A program made the translations under genes and the position numbers. From Burkholderia sp. D-99 (GTDB lineage: Bacteria > Pseudomonadota > Gammaproteobacteria > Burkholderiales > Burkholderiaceae), in assembly GCF_011605345.1 (NCBI RefSeq), contig NZ_JAAOXM010000005.1, positions 310,001 through 374,000 of the forward strand: DNA of 64,000 bases, given 5' to 3'. This document shows, piece by piece, positions 1 to 9,158 of the stretch. Within the stretch, counting starts at the first letter, position 1. Each line of letters starts with the position of its first letter. Below the pieces are notes generated by a model that worked only from the letters and a program-made list of their open reading frames with translations, was not told the DNA's origin and made no database searches.

Positions 1-2798
1 CCGAGAATCTTCGCAATCAGCAGGCAGTCTTCAGGCAGCGCGACGCCGAGGTCCAGTTCGGTGGCCAGGTGCCCGACCAGCGCGTCGAGCGCGTCGATGC
101 GGTTCCGCAGCTCGCCCAGGCGCAGGCGGCTCAACGGATTGTCCAGCAGGAGCCCGGTGCCGACCTCGCGCCGCGCCCCGTAGCGATGCATCAGCTGCGC
201 ACAGCGTTTCATTCCGCCCACGCAGACGGCAGCGATGCCGAGGCGCGCAATGTTCATCGCGTGCTGTGCCACGGACATCCCTTGCCCGATGTCGCCGAGC
301 CGGTACGCGTCGCTGATCCGCGCCTGATCCAGATGCAGCGAATTCTGGATCATGCCGCGCACGCCCATCGTCAGCTCCTCGGCGCCGATCCGCACGCCCG
401 GCGTGCCGGGTCGCACCGCCAGGCCGACCATCCCCGCGCCGTCGGCCTGCTTCGCGAACACGTTGATGATCCCCGCCCACGCGGACGAGCCGCTCCAGCG
501 CTTGGTTCCGGTGACCAGCCAGTCGCCGGACTCGATGCGCTGCGCGCGGGAGGCGATCGCACGCACATGCGAGCCCGCGGCCGGCTCCGTGATCGCGAAT
601 GCGGCGAGCATCCGGCCGCTCGCGAGGCTCGGCAGCAGTTCCTCGCGCAACGGCTGCTGCGCATGCTGCATGATCGGCACGATGCCGAGCGTGTTGTTCA
701 GGGCGACAAAAAAAGCCAGCGTCGAATCGATCGCGGCCAGTTGCGCATACACGCGCGACATGTCGCGCTGGCCAAGGCCGAGGCCGCCATGCGAACGATC
801 GATCGGCATGCCGAGCAGGCCCCGGTTCCCGAAATCGAGCACGATGTGCGGCGGAATGGTGCGTCGCTCGTCGATGGTTCGTGAATCGATCCGCGTGCGG
901 GCGTAGTGCCTGAGCCAGTCGTTCAGTTCGTCGACGGTGGCGCCGTCATCGCGCCGGCGATCGTTGGCCGCCGGCTTGTCGACATCGGCTGCCGGGCGCG
1001 CGGGCTGCCGAGAGTCGGGTGCCGGCGTTTGCGTGCTGCCCTCGACGTCCCACTGCGCGAGGATCGTCAGCGCGCCATCGTGCAGCTGCGTGCGGCACGT
1101 GCTGCGGCGCACCTTGCCGCTCGACGTCTTCGGCACGCTGCCGGGCGATACCAGCACGATCCGGCTCGGGCCGATGTCGAGGCGGTTCCAGATCGCCTCG
1201 CGAATCGCGTCGATGAAGCTGTCGAGATTGCCCTTGCGCTGCGTGCGCTCGACCTCCGCCACGACGATCAGGCGCTCCGCGTCGACCTGATCGTCCATGA
1301 AGGCCGCGCAACCGTTCGGCACCAGTTCCGGCACGCCGACGATCAGCGCGTACTCGATGTCTTCCGAGTAGTAGTTGCGGCCGGCGAGAATCACCATGTC
1401 CTTGAGCCGGCCGGTGACGTACAGTTCGTCATCCAGAATGAAGCCGAGATCGCCGGTGCGCATGAACGCCTGATTGCGGTCGCCGGCCAGCGTGTGCGTG
1501 AAGGTCGCATGCGTCTGCTCGTCCAGACGCCAGTAGCCGGCGGCGACGCTCGGGCCGGCCACGCAGATTTCGCCGATGGTCCGGCCGTCGCATCGCGCGT
1601 TGGTTTCCAGGTCGCGCACGATCACCTGTTGTTCGCCGTCGGTGCGGCCCACGCTGACCAGGACCCGCTCGCCGGGGCGATCCAGCGGCTGCGGCGACAC
1701 GCCGAGGAACGCGCTGCGCAACACCACCGATTGCCGCTGGAGCGCGGCCTGGTCGACGCACAGCGTGCGGACCGGATGCTTCTCCGTGCAGCCGGCGACG
1801 TACAGCGTGCCCTCCGCGAGCCCGTAGCACGGCAGGAAACCGTCGGCGGCGAAGCCTGCTGCCGCGAAGCGCTGCGCAAAATCCGTCAGGGTGCTGGCGC
1901 GCACCGACTCGGCGCCGTTGTAGGCGACCCGCAGGCACGACAGGTCGAGCGTCGCCAGCTGTTCGTCGGAGATCCGCCGGCAGCACATCCGGTACGCGAA
2001 ATCGGGCGCGCCCGTCAGGTCCGCGCGGTGCTGGCTGATCGCACGAAGCCACAGGTACGGATGCTGGATGAAGCGTTCGGGGGCCATCAGCACGCTACGG
2101 AAGCCGCCATAGAGCGACGTCAGGATCACGCTGATCAGGCCCATGTCGTGATACGGCGGCAGCCAGCTGACGATCGTGCTCGACTCGTCATAGGCGAGCC
2201 ATTCGCGCATCAGTCCCAGGTTGTGCATCAGGTTGCCGTGCGACACCATCACGCCCTTGGGGCTGCCGGTGGTGCCCGACGTGTATTGCAGAAACGCGAT
2301 GTGGGACGGCTGCACGGCGGCGGGCGAATCCACGGGAGCCAGCGCCTGCGCGCCGCCGACGTCGAGCAGTGTGCTGCCGGACGCGTCGGTATCGGCGAGC
2401 CAGGTCGTGCAGCGCGCATGGTCCTCGGCCGAGCACAGGATCGTGTTCGCGCCCGCGTTCTCGACGATGCCGGCGATCCGCACCATGTGCTGCCTGTTGC
2501 GCGGCGGGTAGGCGGGCACCGCGATCGCGCCCGCATACAGGCATCCCATGAAGGCGCTGACGTAATCGAGCCCCGGCCGGCACAGCAGCAGTACCCGGTC
2601 GCCGATGTCGACCGCGTTCTGACGCAGCAGCGCGGCGACCCGGCGGGCGCGTGCGTCGAGCGCCGCGAAGGTCATCGATTCGGCCCGTTCCTGCTCGGGC
2701 GGCCCGCTCAGGAACACGTAGGCGGTTTTGTCGCCGAGTGTGGCGGCCCGGTTCTGAAGCAATTCGCTGAGCGTAGTCGGCAAGGTCGCAGTGGTCAT
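1..2798 (-). CDS. hmqF: HmqF, fatty acyl-AMP ligase / acyl-CoA dehydrogenase fusion (3' end outside window)
   Basis: Activates a fatty acid and desaturates it for HMAQ alkenylquinoline side chains. One continuous frame of 932 codons reads into the left edge. Residues about 1-590 form a fatty acyl-AMP ligase: the ATP motif YTSGTTGSPKG is near residues 172-182, GRNYYSEDIEYAL lies in the C-terminal subdomain, and PKTSSGKVRR ends it. A Pro/Ala/Asp-rich linker leads to an acyl-CoA dehydrogenase domain carrying AFAITEPAAGSH and GTKRWSGSSAWAG. Characterised HmqF proteins also have a carrier-protein domain, which would lie beyond position 1, as would the methyltransferase gene hmqG. The ATG at 2798 follows hmqE after 89 bases and lacks an obvious strong Shine-Dalgarno. 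Confidence 0.88.
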   Translation of the reverse strand, partial: MTTATLPTTLSELLQNRAATLGDKTAYVFLSGPPEQERAESMTFAALDARARRVAALLRQNAVDIGDRVLLLCRPGLDYVSAFMGCLYAGAIAVPAYPPRNRQHMVRIAGIVENAGANTILCSAEDHARCTTWLADTDASGSTLLDVGGAQALAPVDSPAAVQPSHIAFLQYTSGTTGSPKGVMVSHGNLMHNLGLMREWLAYDESSTIVSWLPPYHDMGLISVILTSLYGGFRSVLMAPERFIQHPYLWLRAISQHRADLTGAPDFAYRMCCRRISDEQLATLDLSCLRVAYNGAESVRASTLTDFAQRFAAAGFAADGFLPCYGLAEGTLYVAGCTEKHPVRTLCVDQAALQRQSVVLRSAFLGVSPQPLDRPGERVLVSVGRTDGEQQVIVRDLETNARCDGRTIGEICVAGPSVAAGYWRLDEQTHATFTHTLAGDRNQAFMRTGDLGFILDDELYVTGRLKDMVILAGRNYYSEDIEYALIVGVPELVPNGCAAFMDDQVDAERLIVVAEVERTQRKGNLDSFIDAIREAIWNRLDIGPSRIVLVSPGSVPKTSSGKVRRSTCRTQLHDGALTILAQWDVEGSTQTPAPDSRQPARPAADVDKPAANDRRRDDGATVDELNDWLRHYARTRIDSRTIDERRTIPPHIVLDFGNRGLLGMPIDRSHGGLGLGQRDMSRVYAQLAAIDSTLAFFVALNNTLGIVPIMQHAQQPLREELLPSLASGRMLAAFAITEPAAGSHVRAIASRAQRIESGDWLVTGTKRWSGSSAWAGIINVFAKQADGAGMVGLAVRPGTPGVRIGAEELTMGVRGMIQNSLHLDQARISDAYRLGDIGQGMSVAQHAMNIARLGIAAVCVGGMKRCAQLMHRYGARREVGTGLLLDNPLSRLRLGELRNRIDALDALVGHLATELDLGVALPEDCLLIAKIL

Positions 2799-2887
2799 GA
2801 TGTCGTCGGAAGAGGAATGAAAACAGCGAGCAGCGGCCTGGCGCCGGCCGGCGCCCGTGCGTTGCCGCGGCGGACATCCGGGTACGG

Positions 2888-3784
2888 CTATTCGGCGCGA
2901 TGGAACAGGTCGATCATGTGCGTCATGCTTTTGAGATGCAGGAAGCTTGGCACGACCTTTTCGCTTCTTGCCGCGTAACGGGCCGTCCACTGGCGGGCCA
3001 GTTCCTGCGTGGCGGCGGCGTTGCCGCGAACCGCACGTGCGTCGGCCTCGCGCGCATCGAGACACGCACGCGCATGCCGCGCGGCCGATCGGGCGAGCTC
3101 GCCGGTGAGGATGCCGTGGTGCCCCAAGGCAAGCCTCGGCGCATGCAGCTGCTCGATGACGTCCAGCGAGTGCCGATACGCAAACAGATCCTGAAAGACC
3201 AGCGGCAGCCAGTGCGTGGCGCCGTGAAACTCGCCGAGCGCATCCGACACGAAACCGATGTCCAGCTGCGGGCAGTAGTAGCCGAACTGGCAGCGGCTGT
3301 GGCCCGGCAGCGCGATCGTGCGGATCTGCATCCCGGCGCCGATATCGAGCTGTGCGCCCGGATTGACCGGGTAGAACGGCAGGTCGGACAACTCGGTGAA
3401 ATCGGCGTCGACGGCGGGCGCCCACGACCGTGACGCGTGCGCGTCGAGCTGACGGATGGTGCGGCAGGCCGACGGGCTCTGGAACGCATCGAACGCGTCG
3501 GGCGAACCGGATACATGGAGCCACGGCATGCGCGACTTGAGCGTCATCAGCAGGCTGCAATGGTCGTAGTGCGAGTGGGTGATCAGCCAGTAGCGCAAAT
3601 GCCGGATGCCGCCGAAGTCCCTTAGCAGATCGTGAAGCTGCTGCCATACGAGCGCCGTCATGCCGCTCAGGCCGCCCTCGATCAGCGTCGCGGCCTCGTC
3701 ATTGACGATCACGTACAGCGGCACGTCGGCCGTGCCGACGAGGGCCAGCCGCGAATCGATCCACCCGGGAGATGCGTTCAGCAT
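2888..3784 (-). CDS. hmqE: HmqE, PqsE-like metallo-beta-lactamase-fold thioesterase
   Basis: Homologue of Pseudomonas PqsE, which hydrolyses 2-aminobenzoylacetyl-CoA and also acts in quorum-sensing control. The 298-residue length matches PqsE (about 300). The metal-binding motif THSHYDHC lies at residues 69-76 in the context RYWLITHSHYDH, very close to PqsE; later GHS and GDALGE-like (SDALGEFHG) segments complete the fold. The ATG at 3784 starts 5 bases after hmqD ends and gives the typical PqsE N-terminus; an in-frame upstream start would overlap hmqD. Part of the hmqABCDEF operon. Whether it has a regulatory role here cannot be read from sequence. Confidence 0.9.
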   Translation of the reverse strand: MLNASPGWIDSRLALVGTADVPLYVIVNDEAATLIEGGLSGMTALVWQQLHDLLRDFGGIRHLRYWLITHSHYDHCSLLMTLKSRMPWLHVSGSPDAFDAFQSPSACRTIRQLDAHASRSWAPAVDADFTELSDLPFYPVNPGAQLDIGAGMQIRTIALPGHSRCQFGYYCPQLDIGFVSDALGEFHGATHWLPLVFQDLFAYRHSLDVIEQLHAPRLALGHHGILTGELARSAARHARACLDAREADARAVRGNAAATQELARQWTARYAARSEKVVPSFLHLKSMTHMIDLFHRAE

Positions 3785-3789
3785 GTCGT

Positions 3790-4788
3790 TCAGCTCCGAT
3801 AGAGCGCACAGGCCCATGTCGCGCCGGCGCCGTAGGTCACGAGGAGGTTGAGCTGCCCGGCCGGCATGCGGCCTTGCTCGCGCGCGAGGGAGAGCGCAAC
3901 CGGAAACGCCGCGCTCGCCATGTTGCCGAGCTGGTCGACGGAGATCATGCAGCGCTCGCGGGGCAGCCCGAGTCGCTCGATGACCGCGTCGAGGATGCGC
4001 AGGTTCGGCTGGTGCGGCACGACCAGCCCGATATCCCCGATCGTCAGTCGGTGCTTGTCGAGCATCTGCCGGCACGAGTCGACGATGCGCCGCGTCGCGT
4101 CCTCGAACATCGGCGCGCCTTTCATCCGGAAGTGGTGGCGGCCGGCCGCGATGTCGTCTGCGTCGATGAAGTGCGGGCGTCGCGCGCCGGGCGCTTCGGT
4201 GCTGAGCAGGTCGAACTGGGTGCCGTCGGCGCCGAGCGTCAGGTCGATCAGCCCGTGCGCCGGGTCGTCCGTCGCCTGCAGCAGCAGCGCGGCGGCGCCG
4301 TCGCTCAGCAGGATCGACAGGTTGCGGCCGGCGTTGCTCGTGTCGATCCGCCGCGACAGGGCCTCGGCGCAGATCAGCAGCACGTTGCGATACAGGCCGC
4401 TCGCGAGGAAGTGGCGCGCGATCTCGATCCCGTAGAGGCCGCCGCTGCATTGCGCGCGGATATCGAAGCACGGCACCTCCCGCAAGCCGAGCCGGGGCTG
4501 GATGTAGCACGCCTGCGACGGATCGTGATGATCGGGCGACAGCGTATTGACGATCAGCAGGTCGACGTCGTGTGCCGTCACGCCCGCGTCGGCCATTGCG
4601 CGTTCCGCGGCCGGGCATGCGAGATCCGCCAGATGTTGATCGGGGCCGAGATAGCGTCGCGCGACGACGCCGGTGCGCTCGCGAATGAACGCGTCGCTGG
4701 TGTCGATCATGCCGGCGACTTCGTCGTTGCCGACGATCCGCTCCGGCAGCGCATGGCCGAACCCGGCGATGACGAGGCGGGCGCTCAT
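3790..4788 (-). CDS. hmqD: HmqD, PqsD-like anthraniloyl-CoA:malonyl condensing enzyme (KAS III fold)
   Basis: Condenses anthraniloyl-CoA with malonyl units to give 2-aminobenzoylacetyl-CoA. The 332-residue FabH-fold protein keeps the full triad: Cys114 (RAQCSGGLYG), His259 (VVPHQPNLR) and Asn289 (QLGNMASA). The ATG at 4788 overlaps the hmqC stop codon in an ATGA arrangement, implying translational coupling. A longer in-frame extension upstream is only overlap with hmqC and was not used. The intact triad separates it from its two diverged neighbours HmqB and HmqC. Confidence 0.92.
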   Translation of the reverse strand: MSARLVIAGFGHALPERIVGNDEVAGMIDTSDAFIRERTGVVARRYLGPDQHLADLACPAAERAMADAGVTAHDVDLLIVNTLSPDHHDPSQACYIQPRLGLREVPCFDIRAQCSGGLYGIEIARHFLASGLYRNVLLICAEALSRRIDTSNAGRNLSILLSDGAAALLLQATDDPAHGLIDLTLGADGTQFDLLSTEAPGARRPHFIDADDIAAGRHHFRMKGAPMFEDATRRIVDSCRQMLDKHRLTIGDIGLVVPHQPNLRILDAVIERLGLPRERCMISVDQLGNMASAAFPVALSLAREQGRMPAGQLNLLVTYGAGATWACALYRS

Positions 4789-5891
4789 GCCTGACCCTCC
4801 TGTTCCGTCACGGGGGCGACCGCATCGCCCGCATCGGACACGACGGTTTCGCCCCAGCGCCACAATTGCGCACCGAAGCCCCAGCCCGCGCCCGCGCCGG
4901 CAATCACGACCAACGATCCCGGCCGGATCACGCCTTGCCGGATCGACTCGGCCAGCGCAAACGGCACGGCGGCCGACACGAGGCACGCGCAATCGGCCAC
5001 GCGAATCACGTATTGATCCGGCTTGAGCCCGAGGCGCTGCGCCCATGCGCGCACGAGCAGCGCGGACGGCTGGTGGAACACCATCGCATCGACGTCGGCG
5101 ATGCCGGTGCCGCTCCGGTGCAGCAGGCGCTCGACGATATCGGGAATGGCCACCGGCATGAAGCGCGAGATGGCCTCCTGCGCTTCGGGCTTGAGCGTGA
5201 AATACACGCCGAACGGGTTATCGGTGCTGGTTGCCGCGTCGTCGTCGGCCGCGGCCTGCGCGTTGCGCCACTGCATCGTCACGAGGTCGTAGCGGGTGGC
5301 GTCGCTGTGATACGCGGCATCCAGCCAATCGGCGCCATCGGGGTCGGCCGGCGCCGCGACGAGCACGGCTGCGGCCGCGCCGTCGCCGAAGTTCGTCGAC
5401 GATTTGCTGGTGTAGTCGACCACCGCCGACATGCGCTCCGACGAGCACACCAGCGCCCGCTTCACGCGCCCTTGCTTGATGAGGTTGGCGGCGAGCTGCA
5501 GTTGCAGCACGAAGCTCGCGCATTCCATCTCGATATCGGCGTCGAGCGCGCGCGTGGCGCCGAGCCGGTCGCGCAGCGCGCGCGACAGCCGCGGCGCGAA
5601 ACGGCGCCGGCCGTCGGCGAGCGACACGAACGGCGACGTCATGTTGAACAGCACCAGGTCGAGTTCGGCGGGTTCCACGCCGGCACGGGCGAGGGCGTCG
5701 CGGGCCGTGCGCTCGGCCAGCGCCAGCTCGGATTCGCCGGCATCGGGATCGATCATGTAGCGCGATTCGATGCCCCAGAATTGCCACCATTCCGACGGAA
5801 TGGGTTCGACGCCCGCGAAGACGGGATCGTCGTTGGGTACCTGGCGTGCCGGCAGGCGGCAGGCGAGACTTGCGATTCGGACGTTGTGCAC
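4785..5891 (-). CDS. hmqC: HmqC, PqsC-like catalytic subunit of the quinoline-forming KAS III heterodimer
   Basis: In the Pqs system PqsBC condenses octanoyl groups with 2-aminobenzoylacetate, PqsC carrying the acyl chain. This 368-residue KAS III-like protein has the nucleophile Cys124 (EMECASFV) and His273 (VFHQPSALL). The usual active-site Asn is not visible; the equivalent segment reads VADCACLVSAAVP, as in PqsC, which also works without Asn. The start is a GTG at 5891, two bases after hmqB, with a perfect GGAGGT six bases upstream inside the end of hmqB. Its stop overlaps the hmqD start. Confidence 0.9.
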   Translation of the reverse strand: MHNVRIASLACRLPARQVPNDDPVFAGVEPIPSEWWQFWGIESRYMIDPDAGESELALAERTARDALARAGVEPAELDLVLFNMTSPFVSLADGRRRFAPRLSRALRDRLGATRALDADIEMECASFVLQLQLAANLIKQGRVKRALVCSSERMSAVVDYTSKSSTNFGDGAAAAVLVAAPADPDGADWLDAAYHSDATRYDLVTMQWRNAQAAADDDAATSTDNPFGVYFTLKPEAQEAISRFMPVAIPDIVERLLHRSGTGIADVDAMVFHQPSALLVRAWAQRLGLKPDQYVIRVADCACLVSAAVPFALAESIRQGVIRPGSLVVIAGAGAGWGFGAQLWRWGETVVSDAGDAVAPVTEQEGQA

Positions 5892-5893
5892 CG

Positions 5894-6781
5894 TCAGACC
5901 TCCATCGTGCTGCAGGCGATGCGCGGCCTGAACGGATCCAGTGTCATGGCGATCACCGTACGTTCATCGTCACGCAACGAAATCGAATCTGCGACGCGCG
6001 ACGCGAGCCACGCGGGCAGCTGGAACGGGTTCGGGACGTCCGTCGAACCGGCGACGACATCGACGTGGAAATCACGACCCACGTTGGTGGCGATCGATGT
6101 CCATCCGCTCAGCCACGATTCGCAGAACAGCGTGGCGGCGCGCCGGTCGATGCGGCTTTGCGCCGCGTCGAGCATCGCGTTGACCGCCGCGGCCGCATTG
6201 GCCGGTTCGGCGTCGAATCGACCGGTGGCGCGATCGAACCGGCTCTCGAAGCGGGCCAGCGACAGGCCGCCGTTCACGCGCCGGGGCGCAAGTGCGTCGA
6301 GTGTCGCGAACGGGGGCGAGTCGAGGTCCGCGTAGCGGCTCGCATAAGCACGGTCATGGCCGGACGGCGTCAGCACGATCGCCCCTGCACCGTCGGCGAA
6401 GCCGCTCGTGGCCACCTGTTCGACGTCCGCGAGCGCTTCCGCACGAATGACAAGCGCGCGCCGATAGCCGAGCTGCCGGCAGTGGCTTTGTGCGAGATCG
6501 AGTGCGAGCGTCCAGTCCGCGTCGAGCAGATCGAACACGGCCGCATGTCGCGCACGCAGGTCGCGCTGCACCGGGTGCGCCAGCCGTGGCCCGGCGATCG
6601 ACGGCGAGTCCGCCATCCGGCTGGGAGAAATCGACAGGCTGACGATCAGATCCAGTTCCGACGGCAGGCAACCGGCTTGCTGCAGCGCTTGCCTGGCCGC
6701 CTTGACCGCGTAGTCGTTCGCGCAGGATTGCGCGGTGGTCGCGGGGTCCGGAATGGCCGCCGCGGCGCCGAGAATTTTCAT
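5894..6781 (-). CDS. hmqB: HmqB, PqsB-like non-catalytic KAS III partner
   Basis: A 295-residue protein, about 70 residues shorter than HmqC, with thiolase-fold features such as SGFADGAGAIVL. The position where KAS III enzymes carry the nucleophilic Cys reads FDLLDADWTLALD, with no cysteine, as expected for PqsB, the non-catalytic partner of PqsC. The ATG at 6781 overlaps the hmqA stop codon (ATGA). Identification rests on gene order (A-B-C-D-E), length and the missing Cys. Confidence 0.88.
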   Translation of the reverse strand: MKILGAAAAIPDPATTAQSCANDYAVKAARQALQQAGCLPSELDLIVSLSISPSRMADSPSIAGPRLAHPVQRDLRARHAAVFDLLDADWTLALDLAQSHCRQLGYRRALVIRAEALADVEQVATSGFADGAGAIVLTPSGHDRAYASRYADLDSPPFATLDALAPRRVNGGLSLARFESRFDRATGRFDAEPANAAAAVNAMLDAAQSRIDRRAATLFCESWLSGWTSIATNVGRDFHVDVVAGSTDVPNPFQLPAWLASRVADSISLRDDERTVIAMTLDPFRPRIACSTMEV

Positions 6782-8433
6782 AGCGTATGCTCGTTAAGGA
6801 CTGCTTGATTCAGAGGGCACAGCGCGCCATGACCCGCCTGACGGAGCACGGCGCGACGCAATTTGCCCGATTCGTTGCGTGGCAAACCGGCGGCGTGATA
6901 GGCCACGCGATGCGGACACTTGTACGGCGCAATCACGCTCTTCACATGCTGCTGCAACTGCGTCGTCAATGCGTCCGAGCCGTCGACACCGGGGCGCAGC
7001 ACCACATGCGCGCAGATGAGCGTGCCGCCCCATTCGTCGATCTGTCCGACGACGCCGCATTCGGCGATATCGGGATGGCGCAGCAGCGCCTGCTCCACTT
7101 CGCCGGGCGACACCGTGTAGCCGGAGGTGATGATCATGTCGTCCGCGCGCGCCTGGTAGAACAGATAGCCGTCCTCGTCCAGGTAGGCGCTGTCGCCCGT
7201 CAGGTTCCAGCCGTGCTTGACGTAGTCGCGTTGCCGCGCGTCGTTCAGGTAGCGGCATCCGGTCGGCCCCTGCACGGCCAGGTAGCCGATCTCGTAGGGC
7301 GGCAGGCAGTGGCCGTGCTCGTCCACGACGGCAACGCGGTAACCGGGCACCGCCTTGCCGATCGCGCCGTCCTTCGCGCCGGCGTCGCCCGTCGACGCAA
7401 AGATGTGCAGCATCTCGGTCGACCCGATGCCGTCGATCAGGTGCAGGCCGGTGCGGATCTGCCATGCATCGCGCGTCCATGGCGGGAGCGCCTCACCGGC
7501 CGACACGCATTTGCGCAGGGACGACACGTCACGCGTGTCGAGATGGTCGAGCATGGCCCGATAGGCCGCCGGCGCCGTAAACAGGATGCTGACCCGATGC
7601 CGCTCGACCGCGGCCAGCAACTGTTCCGGGCCCGCTTTCGGCAACAGCACGACGCTCGCACCGACGCTGACCGGAAACAGCAGCAGCGCGCCGAGGCCGA
7701 ACGTGAACGCGAGCGGCGGCGATCCGCAGAAGACGTCATCGGCCGTAGGCCTCAGCACGTGCTGCGGAAAGCAGTGGCAGGCCGCCATCACGTCGCGATG
7801 AAAATGGACGGTGGCCTTCGGTTCCCCGGTCGTTCCCGACGTGAACGCGATCAGGCAAGGATCGTCCGCGCGCGTTTCGGCAGCCGCGAATGCCGCCGGA
7901 TAGCCGGCGAGCCAGCGAGCGTTCGGATGCGTGTCGTCCGTCTCGTAGCGCCGCACTTCGCCGCGCCACTGCATGCGCGCCATCGCCGCGTCGAGCTCGG
8001 CGGACAGCCCGGCCTCGCAGATGACGTGCGTGACCCGGGCCCGCCCGATGATGGTCGACAGTTCGCCCGCGCGCAGCTTCGGCATCGTTGCGACGGCCAC
8101 GCCGCCGGCCTTGACCACGCCGAACCACGCGGCGGCCAGCATCGGGTGATTGGCGCCGTGCAACAGCACCCGGTTGCCGGTCACGAGGCCCGCATCGCGG
8201 ACCAGCATGTTGGCGATCCGGTTGGCGGCATCGCGCAATTCGCGATACGACCACGTGATGCCCGACTCGGTCGTGATCGCCACGCGATCGCCCCAGCCCC
8301 GTTCCTCGACTGCGGTATCCAGCAGCGCGGCGGCGCAATTGAGAAACGGCGGAAACTGCAGCCCCGGCAACTCGAAGACAAACGTCGGCCAATCCTCGGC
8401 AGGGGGCAAATTCGCGCGGCAAAAGTCGTCCAT
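6778..8433 (-). CDS. hmqA: HmqA, anthranilate-CoA ligase (PqsA-like)
   Basis: First gene of the operon; converts anthranilate, ATP and CoA to anthraniloyl-CoA. The 551-residue protein belongs to the benzoate-CoA-ligase branch of the ANL superfamily. The P-loop-like motif FTSGTTGEPKA is at residues 197-207, the A5-type motif GIGSTEMLH follows, and NESGKLRR near the C-terminus holds the catalytic Lys. The ATG at 8433 was chosen; a TTG at 8448 in the same frame would add five residues, and neither has a strong ribosome binding site. It couples directly to hmqB. Confidence 0.9.
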   Translation of the reverse strand: MDDFCRANLPPAEDWPTFVFELPGLQFPPFLNCAAALLDTAVEERGWGDRVAITTESGITWSYRELRDAANRIANMLVRDAGLVTGNRVLLHGANHPMLAAAWFGVVKAGGVAVATMPKLRAGELSTIIGRARVTHVICEAGLSAELDAAMARMQWRGEVRRYETDDTHPNARWLAGYPAAFAAAETRADDPCLIAFTSGTTGEPKATVHFHRDVMAACHCFPQHVLRPTADDVFCGSPPLAFTFGLGALLLFPVSVGASVVLLPKAGPEQLLAAVERHRVSILFTAPAAYRAMLDHLDTRDVSSLRKCVSAGEALPPWTRDAWQIRTGLHLIDGIGSTEMLHIFASTGDAGAKDGAIGKAVPGYRVAVVDEHGHCLPPYEIGYLAVQGPTGCRYLNDARQRDYVKHGWNLTGDSAYLDEDGYLFYQARADDMIITSGYTVSPGEVEQALLRHPDIAECGVVGQIDEWGGTLICAHVVLRPGVDGSDALTTQLQQHVKSVIAPYKCPHRVAYHAAGLPRNESGKLRRAVLRQAGHGALCPLNQAVLNEHTL

Positions 8434-9158
8434 CGTCAACGCTCGCAAGAGTGTGAGTTCGAAGTTCGCGAAGGCGGTGCGGTGCTGCGCGGCCGGGGCC
8501 CATCATCGGGCCCGGCCGCGCAGCCTGAATCGCGATGCCAAAGAGATGTGGTCGGAGCGGCAGGCACCTGTCGCCGAGCGACGCACGGAGAGCCCGGTCA
8601 GTCAGGTGATGGCTGGCCGGCTTTTATGGAGGTATACCGTCTCATTTCATTTTCTAAATAAACAATAATTGACCGGTTTAATGCAAATCCATTTGAATTT
8701 GAAATTAATCGATCAATTGGATGGGTGTCTAAAAATGCTTGCCGCAAGCTTAGCGGAGGCGATATTGAAAAGTAAATGGAAAAATTGACGGCTGATTGTA
8801 ATTATTGACTGAAATCGATTCCATTAATCATCGGTATTTTGTGAATTAATCGATTTCGGTAAATCATCTCGCAATTTATTGACTCCGGTGGAGCCTGGCT
8901 GCCGGGGCGCTGAATAAAGCGCCGCGAAGTTCACCGGGGCGAAACGCACGTCGCTCCACGAAGCGGATTGCCCGTGCGAAAAGGAGCAAGACCTGCACTC
9001 CGAGGAGCAGCAGGGCTTGGGTCGATTTGGATGGAGAGTCAGGGATACGGGCGCCGGGGTCTCGGGTTGCGCCCATATGGTTTCTTTTGATTGTATTAAC
9101 GAATATTTTGTTTCAGACGGGGAGTCGGATATTCGCCATTCGAGGATTCGGGCGCATC
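8434..9158. promoter_or_regulatory. AT-rich hmq upstream region with repeated ATTAATCGAT elements
   Basis: Intergenic region between hmqA and the TetR gene; the hmq promoter must lie here. Bases 8630-8880 are much more AT-rich than the surroundings. An inverted repeat GAAATCGATT (8811-8820) / AATCGATTTC (8848-8857) is centred near 8834, and ATTAATCGAT occurs directly repeated at 8704-8713 and 8845-8854. No convincing lux box or unique -35/-10 pair could be fixed by eye. Bases 8880-9080 are GC-rich and contain a 66-codon minus-strand frame that is probably not a gene; GGCGCTgaataaAGCGCC near 8904-8921 forms a small hairpin. Confidence 0.5.

Noticed and set aside
906..2978. A 690-codon plus-strand open frame
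   Set aside because: It lies antisense to hmqF, whose minus-strand frame carries clear FAAL motifs. The plus-strand translation is Arg/Ala/Asp-rich with no domain, typical of antisense shadows in GC-rich DNA.
8876..9076. A 66-codon minus-strand frame with a leucine-rich hydrophobic stretch
   Set aside because: No ribosome site and no similarity recognised; the sequence is in a GC-rich patch where chance frames are common.
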